Shown: positions 55,437 to 64,000, counted from the stretch's first letter. The stretch: DNA of 64,000 nt from Pseudanabaena sp. ABRG5-3 (GCF_003967015.1 NZ_AP017560.1:4090048-4154047); one strand, 5' to 3'. The notes: generated by a model from the letters alone, not told the origin. Made by a program: numbers and translations.

Positions 55437-55889
55437 TCAATCAAGATGTTTGACCATCAAATGCCGTGGTTCTCGGCGAAAGCCTAGTTTGGTATAGAGA
55501 GCTTCAGCAGGACTATTCCAGTGATCGACAACTAGAGAGAGCGATCGCATATGCTGACTTTTTAAATAATCCTCAATCAAAATAAATACCCTTTTGCCAA
55601 TACCCTTACCACGATAGTCTTCCTGAATATATAACTCATCAACAAGTCCACAGCGACCATGATATTCCATACTAAAAAAGAAGGTTAGCGCCACATACCC
55701 AATCGGGCGATCGCGATCGCAAATTAACCAAATCAATCCAAACTTCTCATCGCTGAGCAAAGCCATAAAAGCCTTAACTACATTGTCATCAAAAGTAATT
55801 CGATCAAATTGATAGAACTCCTTTACTAGTGCCATCAAAGGATCAACATCAATAAATTGTGCTAACCGAAAATTAATATCGCTACTCAT
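55437..55889 (-). CDS. GNAT family N-acetyltransferase
   Basis: A 150-residue acetyl-CoA-dependent acyltransferase. Motif A is visible in VDELYIQEDYRGKGIGKRVF (R/Q-x-x-G-x-G/A as RGKGIG), with the C-terminal WNSPAEALYTKLGFRREPRH typical of the fold. The substrate is unknown. Its ATG directly follows the tautomerase gene stop (adjacent at 55889/55890), so the two are translationally coupled. Confidence 0.9.
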   Translation of the reverse strand: MSSDINFRLAQFIDVDPLMALVKEFYQFDRITFDDNVVKAFMALLSDEKFGLIWLICDRDRPIGYVALTFFFSMEYHGRCGLVDELYIQEDYRGKGIGKRVFILIEDYLKSQHMRSLSLVVDHWNSPAEALYTKLGFRREPRHLMVKHLD

Positions 55890-56279
55890 TTACACATTTA
55901 CCTTGTAACTCAGGTTTAGTTCATCACCTGCGACACCTCGCAATCCCCAATTATGATTCGGGGTCTCGATCAGAATAATTTCAATATCTATAGGCGCAAT
56001 ATTTAGCTTTTCCTTTAATCGTTCAAACAATAGGCGGTATAGGGATTTTTTCGCTTCTACAGAACGTCCTGAAAATAGCAAAATTTCGATAATGATATAT
56101 TTTTCACCGCGATCGCTAGGATATTCAAAGTCTTCTGCTTGTAAGGGAAAGAATCTTTGAAACTTCTTTTCAGGTGGATAATTTAGCGCATCTACAACAC
56201 AGGAATGAATCGTGGTTGATAGAACTTCACGATGCTGCTGAAGGAAATCAACATTGCCATAGATTTTAGTTTGCGGCAT
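55890..56279 (-). CDS. Tautomerase family protein
   Basis: The 129-residue protein resembles tautomerase-superfamily members of the Tautomerase_2 type (MPQTKIYGNVDFLQQHREVL, ALNYPPEKKFQRFFPLQAED, EAKKSLYRLLFERLKEKLNI, DIEIILIETPNHNWGLRGVA). The mature N-terminal proline, Pro after Met, that acts as base in this superfamily is present. The reaction here is not known. It precedes the GNAT gene in a two-gene operon. Confidence 0.8.
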   Translation of the reverse strand: MPQTKIYGNVDFLQQHREVLSTTIHSCVVDALNYPPEKKFQRFFPLQAEDFEYPSDRGEKYIIIEILLFSGRSVEAKKSLYRLLFERLKEKLNIAPIDIEIILIETPNHNWGLRGVAGDELNLSYKVNV

Positions 56280-56338
56280 AACTTTTCTTGTGGTTTGTTT
56301 GGTCGAAAATTGCTGTAGGTCAAATAAAAGCTCTAACT

Positions 56339-57580
56339 CTATAAATAGGCGGCGGGATCGATGGGTTCACCATTTGCCCGTAACTCAAAATGTAAATGGG
56401 GCCCCGTAGAAAAGCCTGTTGAGCCAACGGCCGCGATCGGCTGTCCTTTTTCAACCGCATCACCATCTTTGACATATAACTCGCTACAGTGTCCATAGAG
56501 CGTTGTCATCCCATTACCATGATCGATGATCACCGCATTGCCATAGCCACCATACCAATCTGCATAAATCACTCGGCCTTGAGCGCTGGCATAAATCAAG
56601 CTGCCATAGTCTGCCCCAAAGTCAATACCTGAGTGAAAGCGTTGAGTCCCCAAAATCGGATGTGTCCGCCAACCAAAATTACTCGTAACTTCGCCAATCG
56701 TGGGATACATCAGTTGTCCTGTACCTGGAGGCAGGACTAGACCAGAGTAGGGCTGGACTTTTGCCATGATAATTTGAGATAGGCGGCGAGAGTCCTCAGC
56801 GAGACGATCCTCAGCTTGCTCAAGAGCTTTGCGATCGCTCTTGAGGCGATCAATCGTATTTTGTTGAGCAACCGCTTCTGCCTCAATGTTTGATTTTTGA
56901 TATTTCAGCTTTTGAGTTAATAGCTCAATCTCATTCTTTTGGGCAACGATCTGGGTACGCTGCTTTTCTACACGCGCCGATCTTTGGGTCAAATCCTCAA
57001 GTAATTTACGATCGCTATTATAAATACGCTCAATCTGGCGACGGCGATCGGCAAATTGATTAAGATCGCGGCTGCTGAGCAAAGTTACCCACCAGCGTTG
57101 CAATTGTTGTCTTTGTAAATAACGTAACCTTGCTGAGGTGGCATCACGTTTTTTATTCAGGTCATACTCTAGTTCTTGGAGTTTGGTGCTGAGGGTTTGT
57201 AGTTGATTTCTCGCCTGACGGATTTTTTTCTCATTGTCTTGGATCTGCGCCTCGGTCACACGTACATTTTTTCTGAGGGCAGCAAGGCGAGATTCCGCAG
57301 GTTTGGTCAGCGCATTAATCTGCTCCTGTTGCTTCTGAATGATTTGGCGCTGTTGATCGACAAAATTTTGGTAATTTTTAAGCTCATTAACCGACTGCGC
57401 TTGTACAGGCTCAAATTGACTCAAGGTCAAGCAACAAGCGATCACCACAATTACCATCATCAGACCAAGGATCCGCCACACAACTCCATGACCAAATCTC
57501 TGTCCAATGTTTGTTTTTGTTGGGCAATCGTTCGGACGATGTTTATCAGTTGTATCTTGCCAATGACGGCGATCGCGCAT
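56339..57580 (-). CDS. EnvC-like M23 peptidase with long coiled coil
   Basis: A 413-residue envelope protein. A basic N terminus is followed by a membrane span or signal (LGLMMVIVVIACCLTLSQFE, about residues 39-58), a coiled coil of about 200 residues (residues 65-275) and a C-terminal M23 domain with RFHSGIDFGADYG and HLHFELRANGEPIDPAAYL. The zinc ligands are kept, so it may be an active endopeptidase, or it may activate amidases during cell division. A start closer to the span is possible. The gene is alone on its strand. Confidence 0.88.
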   Translation of the reverse strand: MRDRRHWQDTTDKHRPNDCPTKTNIGQRFGHGVVWRILGLMMVIVVIACCLTLSQFEPVQAQSVNELKNYQNFVDQQRQIIQKQQEQINALTKPAESRLAALRKNVRVTEAQIQDNEKKIRQARNQLQTLSTKLQELEYDLNKKRDATSARLRYLQRQQLQRWWVTLLSSRDLNQFADRRRQIERIYNSDRKLLEDLTQRSARVEKQRTQIVAQKNEIELLTQKLKYQKSNIEAEAVAQQNTIDRLKSDRKALEQAEDRLAEDSRRLSQIIMAKVQPYSGLVLPPGTGQLMYPTIGEVTSNFGWRTHPILGTQRFHSGIDFGADYGSLIYASAQGRVIYADWYGGYGNAVIIDHGNGMTTLYGHCSELYVKDGDAVEKGQPIAAVGSTGFSTGPHLHFELRANGEPIDPAAYL

Positions 57581-57879
57581 TCAGTCCACCAAGTATCCAC
57601 AAACTAGGGCAAGATTTTAGCTGTATTTTGCCATTAAAGAAAGCCTATATTTAGCGTGAGTATTAAGAAAGCGTTTCAAAAACCTTAAAACCCCAAGTTT
57701 TAACTTTTAATAATATTTCTGTATCTTTTACTACTAAAGTTTGCCTATATACTGTCTTCATGACATAATTTTATGAGCTAATAAACTAGCCCATAAAAAA
57801 ATCGTTTAATAAACTTTTTTAAATACTTAATTTAGTAAAACATCAGTAAAAATGCTGGCAAGATTGCAGAGATAACGCT

Positions 57880-58119
57880 ATGACAACCACCACACATCCA
57901 CATAAGTTTCAAGCCACTAAGAATAGAAAGCAGTCTCATTACCCACAATGTTTACAGCCCTTGCCTTCCACTTGGGTAACATTGCTAGAACCGCCCACAT
58001 CTAGTTGCTACGATGAGGCTTTGTTGATGTGCCAATATCCTGATGGTCACTGGGCAGCATGGATACCTGATTTGGGGGAAATTAAGTTACATTCAGGTCA
58101 GTTTTGTCGGATGTCATAG
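57880..58119 (+). CDS. Small conserved cyanobacterial hypothetical protein
   Basis: A 79-residue protein. Its C-terminal half (SSCYDEALLMCQYPDGHWAA, WIPDLGEIKLHSGQFC) resembles short cyanobacterial proteins of unknown function in which a YDEA...WIPDxGE core is conserved; this is recollection, not a search. The N terminus is basic and histidine-rich. A terminator follows, so it is a separate unit from the glycosyltransferase genes. Confidence 0.65.
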   Translation: MTTTTHPHKFQATKNRKQSHYPQCLQPLPSTWVTLLEPPTSSCYDEALLMCQYPDGHWAAWIPDLGEIKLHSGQFCRMS

Positions 58120-58122
58120 TTT

Positions 58123-58157
58123 ATAAAAAAGGAGGTGCTAAGCACCTCCTTTTTTAT
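58123..58157 (+). terminator. Terminator ahead of the glycosyltransferase operon
   Basis: ATAAAAAAGGAGGTGC pairs with GCACCTCCTTTTTTAT around TAA. It separates the small ORF from the operon that begins at 58180. Confidence 0.85.
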
Positions 58158-58179
58158 ATGGCTTTCATATGGCGGGAAA

Positions 58180-59343
58180 ATGACGAGATCTAAGCATGTC
58201 CACCTCTGGATTCCTGAGCTTTTCTGCTCTAAGGGGGGAATTCAAGTATTTTCAGGTTTCTTCTTACAAGCTTTACAAACTCTATATCCTGATGCAAATT
58301 TAAGTGTTTTCCTAAAAAATGACTCTACAGCAATAGTTGAGCAAGCATTTAAACAAAATCACACTCATCATTGGTCACAACTCCCCGTCTATTGTTCAGG
58401 TAAAGTGCCAACACCTTTAAGAACCTTGTTTTTTTCTTGGCAGTTACTTAGTTTAGCGATCGCCCAAAAGCCAGACTTAATCATCACGACACACCTAAAT
58501 TTTGCGCCGATCGCCTTCATCCTCAAAAAACTCCTTGGCACAAAATATATGACGATCGCCCACGGAGTCGAAGCATGGAATATCCAAAATCCTTTACTAA
58601 AAAAATCACTACAGGCGGCGGACTTGATTCTTGCAGTTAGCCAGTTCACTCGCGATCGCCTCTGTCAAGAACAGGGACTATCCCCTAACAAGGTAGGCAT
58701 TTTGCATAATACCTTTGATGATAAGGCTTGGAAAATTAGTCCAAAACCGCCAAATTTACTGCAAAAGTATGGTTTGCGTAACGATCAAAAAATTATTCTC
58801 ACAGTATCTCGCTTAGTTGCGTCAGAACAATACAAAGGTTACGATCGCATCCTTGAAGCCCTACCCATTATTCGACAAACAATCCCCGATGTTCATTACA
58901 TTATTGTGGGCAAGGGTAGTGATCGCGATCGGATCGAGCAGGTCATTCACCAAAATGACTTAGAAAAGCATGTTACCTTAGCAGGATTTATTCCAGATGC
59001 CGATTTAGGTGACTACTATAATCTCTGTGATTTATTTGCTATGCCTAGCAAAAGAGAAGGATTTGGGATAGTCTACTTGGAATCTCTCGCCTGTGGTAAA
59101 CCGACCTTAGGCGGTAATCTAGATGGGGCAGTCGATGCTCTATGTGATGGAGAAATCGGAGCGCTGATTAATCCCGATAATTTGTCAGAGATATCCAAAA
59201 CAATCATTAAAATTCTGTCAGGAGAATATACAAATCAAGCAATCTACCAGCCTCAAATATTACGCCAAAAAGTAATTGCCAGTTTCGGATTTGAACATTT
59301 TCAGCAAACCCTCTCTAGTTATTTGTCAAAATTCTTAACCTAG
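58180..59343 (+). CDS. Glycosyltransferase family 4
   Basis: A retaining GT-B transferase of 387 residues that adds a sugar from an NDP-sugar to a lipid- or glycan-bound acceptor. It opens with HVHLWIPELFCSKGGIQVFS (the GGI loop) and holds the C-terminal donor-site block PSKREGFGIVYLESLACGKP, the EX7E motif. The ATG at 58180 has GGCGGG upstream; the longer frame from 58135 would cross the terminator. First gene of a five-gene operon. Confidence 0.9.
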   Translation: MTRSKHVHLWIPELFCSKGGIQVFSGFFLQALQTLYPDANLSVFLKNDSTAIVEQAFKQNHTHHWSQLPVYCSGKVPTPLRTLFFSWQLLSLAIAQKPDLIITTHLNFAPIAFILKKLLGTKYMTIAHGVEAWNIQNPLLKKSLQAADLILAVSQFTRDRLCQEQGLSPNKVGILHNTFDDKAWKISPKPPNLLQKYGLRNDQKIILTVSRLVASEQYKGYDRILEALPIIRQTIPDVHYIIVGKGSDRDRIEQVIHQNDLEKHVTLAGFIPDADLGDYYNLCDLFAMPSKREGFGIVYLESLACGKPTLGGNLDGAVDALCDGEIGALINPDNLSEISKTIIKILSGEYTNQAIYQPQILRQKVIASFGFEHFQQTLSSYLSKFLT

Positions 59344-59353
59344 CCACCGCAAT

Positions 59354-60538
59354 ATGAAAGTTCTCCATATTATTCCTTCAGTGGCAAAAGTGCGCGGGGG
59401 ACCCAGTCAAGCGGTCATCGAAATGGTCACAGCTTTGCGATCGCAAGGTGTTGATGCTGAGATTGTCACAACCAATGACAATGGCAAAGAATTACTGGAT
59501 GTCCCCTTAAATAAACAGACCACTCAGCTAGAGGAATATGGCAATGTACCAATTCGCTTTTTCCCAAGATTTTCACCCAATATTAACGCTGTGCGTGAGT
59601 TTGCCTATTCAGGAGCACTAACAACTTGGCTATGGCAGCATATCACCGAGTACAACATCATTCATGTCCATGCCATTTTTTCCTATACTTCTACAGTTGC
59701 TATGGCGATCGCTCGTATTAAAAATATTCCCTACATCAATCGCCCCCTCGGACAGCTTTGTGAATGGTCATTGCAACAAAGTCAACTGCGTAAACAAATC
59801 TATCTCAATGTCATTGAGCGCTCTAATTTATTACATAGTCAATCACTCCATTTTACGGCCGAGCAAGAAAAAGAGGAATTCCATCAACTGGGCTTAAATA
59901 TTCCCAACTTTGTGCTACCCCACGGTGTGCATATTCCCACCATAATTCCTAATGCTCAGGAACAGTTACATAAAATCCTACAAATTCCTGATCACATCCC
60001 GATTATCCTCTTCATGTCCCGTATTCATCCGAAAAAAGGATTAGAATATCTCATTCCTGCCCTTGGCAAATTAAAGACAGCCGATTTTGCTTTGGCGATC
60101 GCGGGAAGTGGTGAGCCAGATTATGTAAATCACATCCAAGACTTATTAGCAGAACATCAAATCAGCGATCGCACTTACTGGGTAGGTTTTGTCCAAGGGG
60201 AAACCAAAAATTTATATCTGCAAGGAGTGGATCTATTTGCCCTCACTTCCCATTCCGAAAACTTTGGGATCGCGGCAATTGAAGCCCTCGCATCGGGAAC
60301 ACCTGTCTTAGTTACCGATGGTGTCGCGATCGCGCCTATGGTCAAAAAACAAGATCTTGGCTATGTCACAAAGTTAGAGATTGAGGCAATTACTTCTACA
60401 ATTCAAAGATTTCTAGCATCTGCTCAAGTTGCAAAACAAAAAGGCGATCGCGCCCAGCAATATATTGCTGAACATTATAGTTGGGCTAAAATAGCTGATA
60501 GTTTGATGAACATATATACCAAGTATGCCAAGCTATGA
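59354..60538 (+). CDS. Glycosyltransferase family 4
   Basis: A second GT-B enzyme of 394 residues, 10 bases after the first. The N-terminal VRGGPSQAVIEMVTALRSQG and the donor motif SHSENFGIAAIEALASGTPV (EX7E) are clear. Paired GT4 genes with a GT2 and a methyltransferase suggest assembly of an extracellular or lipid-linked oligosaccharide. The stop overlaps the DUF29 gene start by 4 bases. Confidence 0.92.
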   Translation: MKVLHIIPSVAKVRGGPSQAVIEMVTALRSQGVDAEIVTTNDNGKELLDVPLNKQTTQLEEYGNVPIRFFPRFSPNINAVREFAYSGALTTWLWQHITEYNIIHVHAIFSYTSTVAMAIARIKNIPYINRPLGQLCEWSLQQSQLRKQIYLNVIERSNLLHSQSLHFTAEQEKEEFHQLGLNIPNFVLPHGVHIPTIIPNAQEQLHKILQIPDHIPIILFMSRIHPKKGLEYLIPALGKLKTADFALAIAGSGEPDYVNHIQDLLAEHQISDRTYWVGFVQGETKNLYLQGVDLFALTSHSENFGIAAIEALASGTPVLVTDGVAIAPMVKKQDLGYVTKLEIEAITSTIQRFLASAQVAKQKGDRAQQYIAEHYSWAKIADSLMNIYTKYAKL

Positions 60539-60981
60539 ATGCAACCAAAGCTTTATATGAAATCGACTTTAATCTCTGGCTTCAAGAAACCGTCAATCTA
60601 TTACGCAAAGGAGAGGTTGAGAAATTGGATCTCGAAAGTCTGGCTGAAGAAATCGAAGATATGGGAAATAGTCGTAAAGATGCCTTAGAAAGTAATTTGA
60701 TTAGAGTTTTGCAGCATTTACTGAAATGGAAATATCAACCGCAAAAGAAGCGAACCAATAGTTGGAAAGCATCAATTACTGAACATTCTCTACGTTTAAA
60801 TAAAGCTTTTAAAAAGAGTCCTAGTCTGAGACCTTATTTTGAATCTGTATTTGCAGATTGCTATCAAGATGCACGATTGATCACGGCTCAGGAGACAGGA
60901 TTAGATATTGGTACTTTCCCAGAGATCTATCCCTTCATACAAGCAGATGTTTTAAATCCGCAATACTTACCTGAAGATTAA
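60535..60981 (+). CDS. DUF29 family protein
   Basis: A 148-residue alpha-helical protein: DFNLWLQETVNLLRKGEVEK, LDLESLAEEIEDMGNSRKDA, LLKWKYQPQKKRTNSWKASI and the acidic C-terminal FPEIYPFIQADVLNPQYLPED match DUF29. The family is frequent in cyanobacteria and has no known function. Its start codon overlaps the end of the glycosyltransferase gene, so it is translated with the glycan operon, which is an unusual place for it. Confidence 0.9.
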   Translation: MNATKALYEIDFNLWLQETVNLLRKGEVEKLDLESLAEEIEDMGNSRKDALESNLIRVLQHLLKWKYQPQKKRTNSWKASITEHSLRLNKAFKKSPSLRPYFESVFADCYQDARLITAQETGLDIGTFPEIYPFIQADVLNPQYLPED

Positions 60982-61047
60982 TTTAACCTATAACTTTCTA
61001 CCCAATCGCAATTTTCATAAGAGTCTACACAGTAAATAACGCAAATT

Positions 61048-61686
61048 ATGATCAACACAAATTTAAATTATGAATACTCTTACAAAAATGCAGAATCTGG
61101 ACATCATCATCATTATCTATTACCTCCATTACTCAAATTATTGAATGAGATTAAACAAAAAAGAACCGAAAAACTACGGGTTTTAGATATTGGTTGTGGT
61201 AATGGCAGCTTAAGCAATCTAATTAGGAAGGAAGGTTATGAAGTTATCGGTATTGAAGATTCTCTGACAGGAGTAACTACAGCCAGTAGCAACTTCCCAG
61301 AATGTAAATTTATTAATGCTAGTGTGTACGATCTGCCCTACTCCGATCTAGGAGGAGAGTTTGATATTGTCATCTCTGCTGAAGTAATTGAACATTTGAT
61401 ATATCCAAGAGAGTTAATTAAATCGGCAAAGAATTGTCTAAAGCCAAATGGTTCCTTAATTATCACCACACCATATCATGGCTATCTCAAAAATCTCGCT
61501 CTTGCAGTAACAGGCAAAATGGATAGACACTTCACTGCTCTATGGGATGGTGGGCATGTCAAGTTTTTCTCCGTAAAGACTTTGACCAATTTGTTAGAAG
61601 AAGAGCAATTTCATCATATCCAATTTGAATTTGCAGGTAGGTTGCCTTATTTGTGGAAGTCCATGCTAGTATCGGCAAGTTTGTAG
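61048..61686 (+). CDS. Class I SAM-dependent methyltransferase
   Basis: A 212-residue enzyme of the UbiG/Methyltransf_11 or _23 type. Motif I is RVLDIGCGNGSLSNLI (about residues 48-63), followed by VIGIEDSLTG, FDIVISAEVIEHLIYPRELI and GSLIITTPYHGYLKNL. Placed in the glycan operon, it probably methylates a sugar (inference). Confidence 0.9.
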   Translation: MINTNLNYEYSYKNAESGHHHHYLLPPLLKLLNEIKQKRTEKLRVLDIGCGNGSLSNLIRKEGYEVIGIEDSLTGVTTASSNFPECKFINASVYDLPYSDLGGEFDIVISAEVIEHLIYPRELIKSAKNCLKPNGSLIITTPYHGYLKNLALAVTGKMDRHFTALWDGGHVKFFSVKTLTNLLEEEQFHHIQFEFAGRLPYLWKSMLVSASL

Positions 61687-61696
61687 GTTCATTCAG

Positions 61697-62464
61697 ATGA
61701 CTGACCAAATTACGCCATTAATTCTTACCTACAATGAAACTCCCAATATTGGCAGGACGTTAGCACGTTTAGTTTGGGCAAAAAGAATTGTTGTAATTGA
61801 TAGTTTTAGCGATGATTCAACCCTAGAAATTTTAGCTGACTATCCACAAGTAGAAGTTTACCAACACAGTTTTGATACCCATACTTTGCAATGGAACTAT
61901 GGACTATCACAAATAAATACAGAGTGGGTACTCTCCCTTGATGCAGACTATGTTCTATCTGAAGAATTAATCCGCGAAATTCAGCTTCTATTTGAGAGAA
62001 CAAACACTGAACTATTAGACGGATATTTTGCTCGATTTCAGTACTGTGTATTTGGGAAGCCCTTACGGGGAACATTATTACCACCCCGACAAGTTTTGTT
62101 TCGGAAAAACAAAGCTATTTATGTTGATGATGGTCATACACAGCTTCTTCAAGTACATGGCAAATCGGGAATGCTTCAAGCATATATCAGTCATGACGAT
62201 CGCAAGTCCTTAAGCCGTTGGCTCTGGGCGCAAGATCGATATATGCAAATTGAAGCTAAAAAATTATTAAATACACCTTCAGCGCAACTAAGTTTGGGCG
62301 ATCGCCTACGCAAACAAAAAATAATTGCCCCAGTCGTGATTTTGTTCTATTGCTTAATTCTGAAAGGAGGCATTTTTGATGGCTGGGCTGGCTGGTATTA
62401 TGCTTGGCAAAGGATGCTTGCGGAAATTTTATTAGCAATTCGGCTAATTGAGTCAGATTTATAA
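61697..62464 (+). CDS. Glycosyltransferase family 2
   Basis: A GT-A inverting transferase of 255 residues, similar to WaaE/KdtX-type beta-glucosyltransferases. It has PLILTYNETPNIGRTLARLV, VIDSFSDDSTLEIL, the metal-binding DXD-like LSLDADYVLS and the acceptor block ISHDDRKSLSRWLWAQDRYM, with one hydrophobic segment near the C terminus (VVILFYCLILKGGIFDGWAG). It is the last gene of the operon and is followed by a terminator. Confidence 0.9.
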   Translation: MTDQITPLILTYNETPNIGRTLARLVWAKRIVVIDSFSDDSTLEILADYPQVEVYQHSFDTHTLQWNYGLSQINTEWVLSLDADYVLSEELIREIQLLFERTNTELLDGYFARFQYCVFGKPLRGTLLPPRQVLFRKNKAIYVDDGHTQLLQVHGKSGMLQAYISHDDRKSLSRWLWAQDRYMQIEAKKLLNTPSAQLSLGDRLRKQKIIAPVVILFYCLILKGGIFDGWAGWYYAWQRMLAEILLAIRLIESDL

Positions 62465-62491
62465 AAAAAGAACGCTTCGCGTTCTTTTTTT
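62463..62491. terminator. Bidirectional terminator of the glycan operon
   Basis: AAAAAAAGAACGC pairs with GCGTTCTTTTTTT around TTC, between convergent genes. Confidence 0.85.
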
Positions 62492-62495
62492 ATGA

Positions 62496-63086
62496 TTAAC
62501 GATTGTTAGCTCTTTGTGCAGTTGTGGTTGTAGGCATTACACCATCAGTATTCGGTGAAGCAATCTCGGTAGGATCGAGGAGCTTAATCGTCATCTGATT
62601 GCTCTTAATCAAACCTTGCTTTCGCAATAACATTTCTTGAGACTTACCCGAATTTAAAGTTTGGGGTAAATTTTCACGCAAAGTATTAACCCGTTGCTCA
62701 ACAGAATTTACCTCTGTTGTAATTTCGTCGAGCCGCTCTCTTTGGGATGATTGATAGGGTAGTAATCTCGTAATGGCAACGATCGCCGCAAGGGACAATG
62801 CCACATTCACCGCAATCACAATAATTGACTCAGTGGCTTTAGTACGGCAATATTGCTCTTTTTTTCGCTCAATAGAATTGGCAACGGCTTCACTATAGCC
62901 ATTCGCAGCATTCAAAGCAGGATTAGCAGTCACTACAGGTGAAACTTTACCACTAGAGGCAGAATGGTTGCTGTGTGAACTTATGCTCACGACATCATTT
63001 CGCCCGTTCTGATCTGGCGATCGGCGTAGGTTTGGTTTTGCTACTGCTGGAGAAACACGCGGAGATAGGTTTCGCTTGGCAACCAT
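62496..63086 (-). CDS. Conserved cyanobacterial membrane protein of unknown function
   Basis: A 196-residue protein with a serine-, asparagine- and proline-rich N-terminal half (PRVSPAVAKPNLRRSPDQNG), one membrane span (SIIVIAVNVALSLAAIVAIT), and a C-terminal coiled-coil-like part (RERLDEITTEVNSVEQRVNT, LRENLPQTL). Its layout matches short single-span cyanobacterial proteins of unknown role. The ATG at 63086 is chosen, with AGAGG upstream, over the TTG two codons earlier. It lies directly downstream of psaM on the same strand. Confidence 0.7.
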   Translation of the reverse strand: MVAKRNLSPRVSPAVAKPNLRRSPDQNGRNDVVSISSHSNHSASSGKVSPVVTANPALNAANGYSEAVANSIERKKEQYCRTKATESIIVIAVNVALSLAAIVAITRLLPYQSSQRERLDEITTEVNSVEQRVNTLRENLPQTLNSGKSQEMLLRKQGLIKSNQMTIKLLDPTEIASPNTDGVMPTTTTAQRANNR

Positions 63087-63124
63087 TCGCAACCTCTAGG
63101 TTGTAAAAAATAGATGAATGAGGA

Positions 63125-63223
63125 CTAGGAATTTGCAAGAGCAGAACCTAACAAAGCAGCCAATACTGCGGGAACTAGTGCGAGTACTAGTGCTGAGAAA
63201 ATTTGAGCATCTGAAAGAGCCAT
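63125..63223 (-). CDS. psaM: Photosystem I subunit XII, PsaM
   Basis: A 32-codon frame starting at ATG 63221-63223 with AGGAG 8 bases upstream encodes MALSDAQIFSALVLALVPAV followed by LAALLGSALANS. It is a single transmembrane helix. The N-terminal S-D/T-x-Q-I/V-F-x-A-L-V-x-A-L-V/L-P pattern is that of PsaM, a small subunit near the trimer interface of photosystem I. The C terminus differs from the better-known forms ending in TELYK. Confidence 0.82.
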   Translation of the reverse strand: MALSDAQIFSALVLALVPAVLAALLGSALANS

Positions 63224-63346
63224 ACAATATCTCCTAAATATAATTTATATAAGTGATTATTTCGATCTTAACAATACACCGTCACATCAAAAATTGACTA
63301 GCTGTTAAAACAAATAAAAACAAAAAGTGACACTTTCTGCCATTTC

Positions 63347-63985
63347 TTAGATCACTTGATGTTCCAGTATGAACTTGCGGATGCGATCGCAGGTTTCAGG
63401 ACGAATCTCATGGGACATTGCATACTCTTCATATTCTACGTTTGCCCCTAAAGCCTCAAACAACTGCCGCGCATTACGCGCAGCCCCAATCGGAACTACG
63501 GTGTCCTCTATGCCGTGAGCAATAAAAATGGGAGGAAATGGGACATTAGCAAATTCTTGCAATTCCTCTTCGGCAATATGCAAATAGCCACTTAGGGATA
63601 TTAAACCAGCTAAGGGAAAGCCTAAGCCGACATCTAAAGTCATTGCCCCACCCTGTGAAAAACCTAATAAAAATGTCTTTTCTAAAGGGAGGCCAGTCAA
63701 TGTCGGTAAATCTTCGAGAAATTGGCTGAGTAATTCACAACTTTGGGCTAATCCCTCTGCATCAAGACTTTGGAGGTCATACCACATCTTGCCATTGGGC
63801 ATGGGATGATTAAAGGGAGCCTCAGGACAAATCCATTGATAATTGGGGAGTCCAACCAGTGGTGCGAGGGAAATTAAATCATCACAATTTGCCCCCCACC
63901 CATGCAGGGCAACGATCGCACCTTGGGTCTCAGGATTGGGTAATTGTGCAGGAAAAGCTCGGTAATTTAAGGTCATGGGCAACAT
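63347..63985 (-). CDS. Alpha/beta hydrolase, carboxylesterase/phospholipase type
   Basis: A serine hydrolase of 212 residues related to bacterial esterases and acyl-protein thioesterases. ALHGWGANCDD (oxyanion region), the nucleophile elbow GFSQGG with S110, D161 in HGIEDTVVP and H192 in MSHEI form the catalytic triad. It is cytosolic, with no signal peptide. ATG 63985 opens the frame; an ATG three codons later (MTLNYRAFPAQ) is the other choice. The substrate is unknown. Confidence 0.9.
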   Translation of the reverse strand: MLPMTLNYRAFPAQLPNPETQGAIVALHGWGANCDDLISLAPLVGLPNYQWICPEAPFNHPMPNGKMWYDLQSLDAEGLAQSCELLSQFLEDLPTLTGLPLEKTFLLGFSQGGAMTLDVGLGFPLAGLISLSGYLHIAEEELQEFANVPFPPIFIAHGIEDTVVPIGAARNARQLFEALGANVEYEEYAMSHEIRPETCDRIRKFILEHQVI

Positions 63986-64000
63986 TATATATTTATATAG

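Overview
The window looks like chromosomal DNA of a cyanobacterium, probably a filamentous, Pseudanabaena-like one. Evidence seen directly: the HIP1 octamer GCGATCGC and its core GCGATCG recur throughout; there is an allophycocyanin operon (apcA-apcB-apcC), psaC and psaM for photosystem I, crtH (prolycopene isomerase), and many proteins with typical cyanobacterial architecture. The genus is an inference from gene style and repeat content, not a measured result.

Layout. 1-9275: a truncated CBS-domain protein, thiC under a TPP riboswitch, a Uma2 nuclease, cobU, a fatty-acid-hydroxylase family enzyme, a NarL-type two-component pair, an MBOAT acyltransferase and a DUF1830 protein. 9945-14940: a radical SAM protein, a repeat-rich stretch holding a small secreted-protein gene broken by a MITE, an orphan amino-acid/urea-type binding lipoprotein and a secreted bicupin. 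15231-24269: apcCBA, a TMEM14 protein, a LysM/M23 peptidase, an inositol monophosphatase family enzyme, an M14 family hydrolase, psaC and uvrA. 24795-26005: an apparent integron gene cassette (ankyrin lipoprotein plus a well-formed attC site) with no integrase gene in view. 26027-38380: cupin, ABC exporter, Uma2, tyrS, two secreted proteins, tilS, a CPBP protease, an SMR transporter and a copper P-type ATPase. 38746-46264: metallo-hydrolase, then a type III polyketide synthase / methyltransferase / FAD oxidoreductase set split by an IS630 element (itself inside a gene) and a YefM-YoeB module, then an MFS transporter. 46333-57580: pentapeptide protein, TerC, gcvH, a large sensor kinase, accA, PrlF-YhaV toxin-antitoxin, crtH, GNAT, tautomerase and an EnvC-like M23 protein. 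57880-63985: a glycan operon (two GT4, DUF29, methyltransferase, GT2), a membrane protein, psaM and an esterase.

A second layer is the repeat content. Nearly every intergenic gap holds a long, almost perfect palindrome whose stem sequence differs from site to site while its two arms match each other. Some belong to recognisable families: MITEs ending TAGCTA that target TA, a second MITE with ends like AACGTTAATTCGGG, and a third hairpin family with a GCCGCGCCAC arm lying just downstream of minus-strand genes. Two insertions can be undone on paper to restore an open frame exactly: the MITE at 11742-11853 and the IS630 copy at 42114-43141. Both leave a TA duplication.

The most interesting item is the attC-bearing cassette: the attC R'' box (GCCTAAC, 25926-25932) is exactly complementary to the GTTAGGC at the cassette start (24794-24800), as expected if the segment entered as a circular integron cassette.
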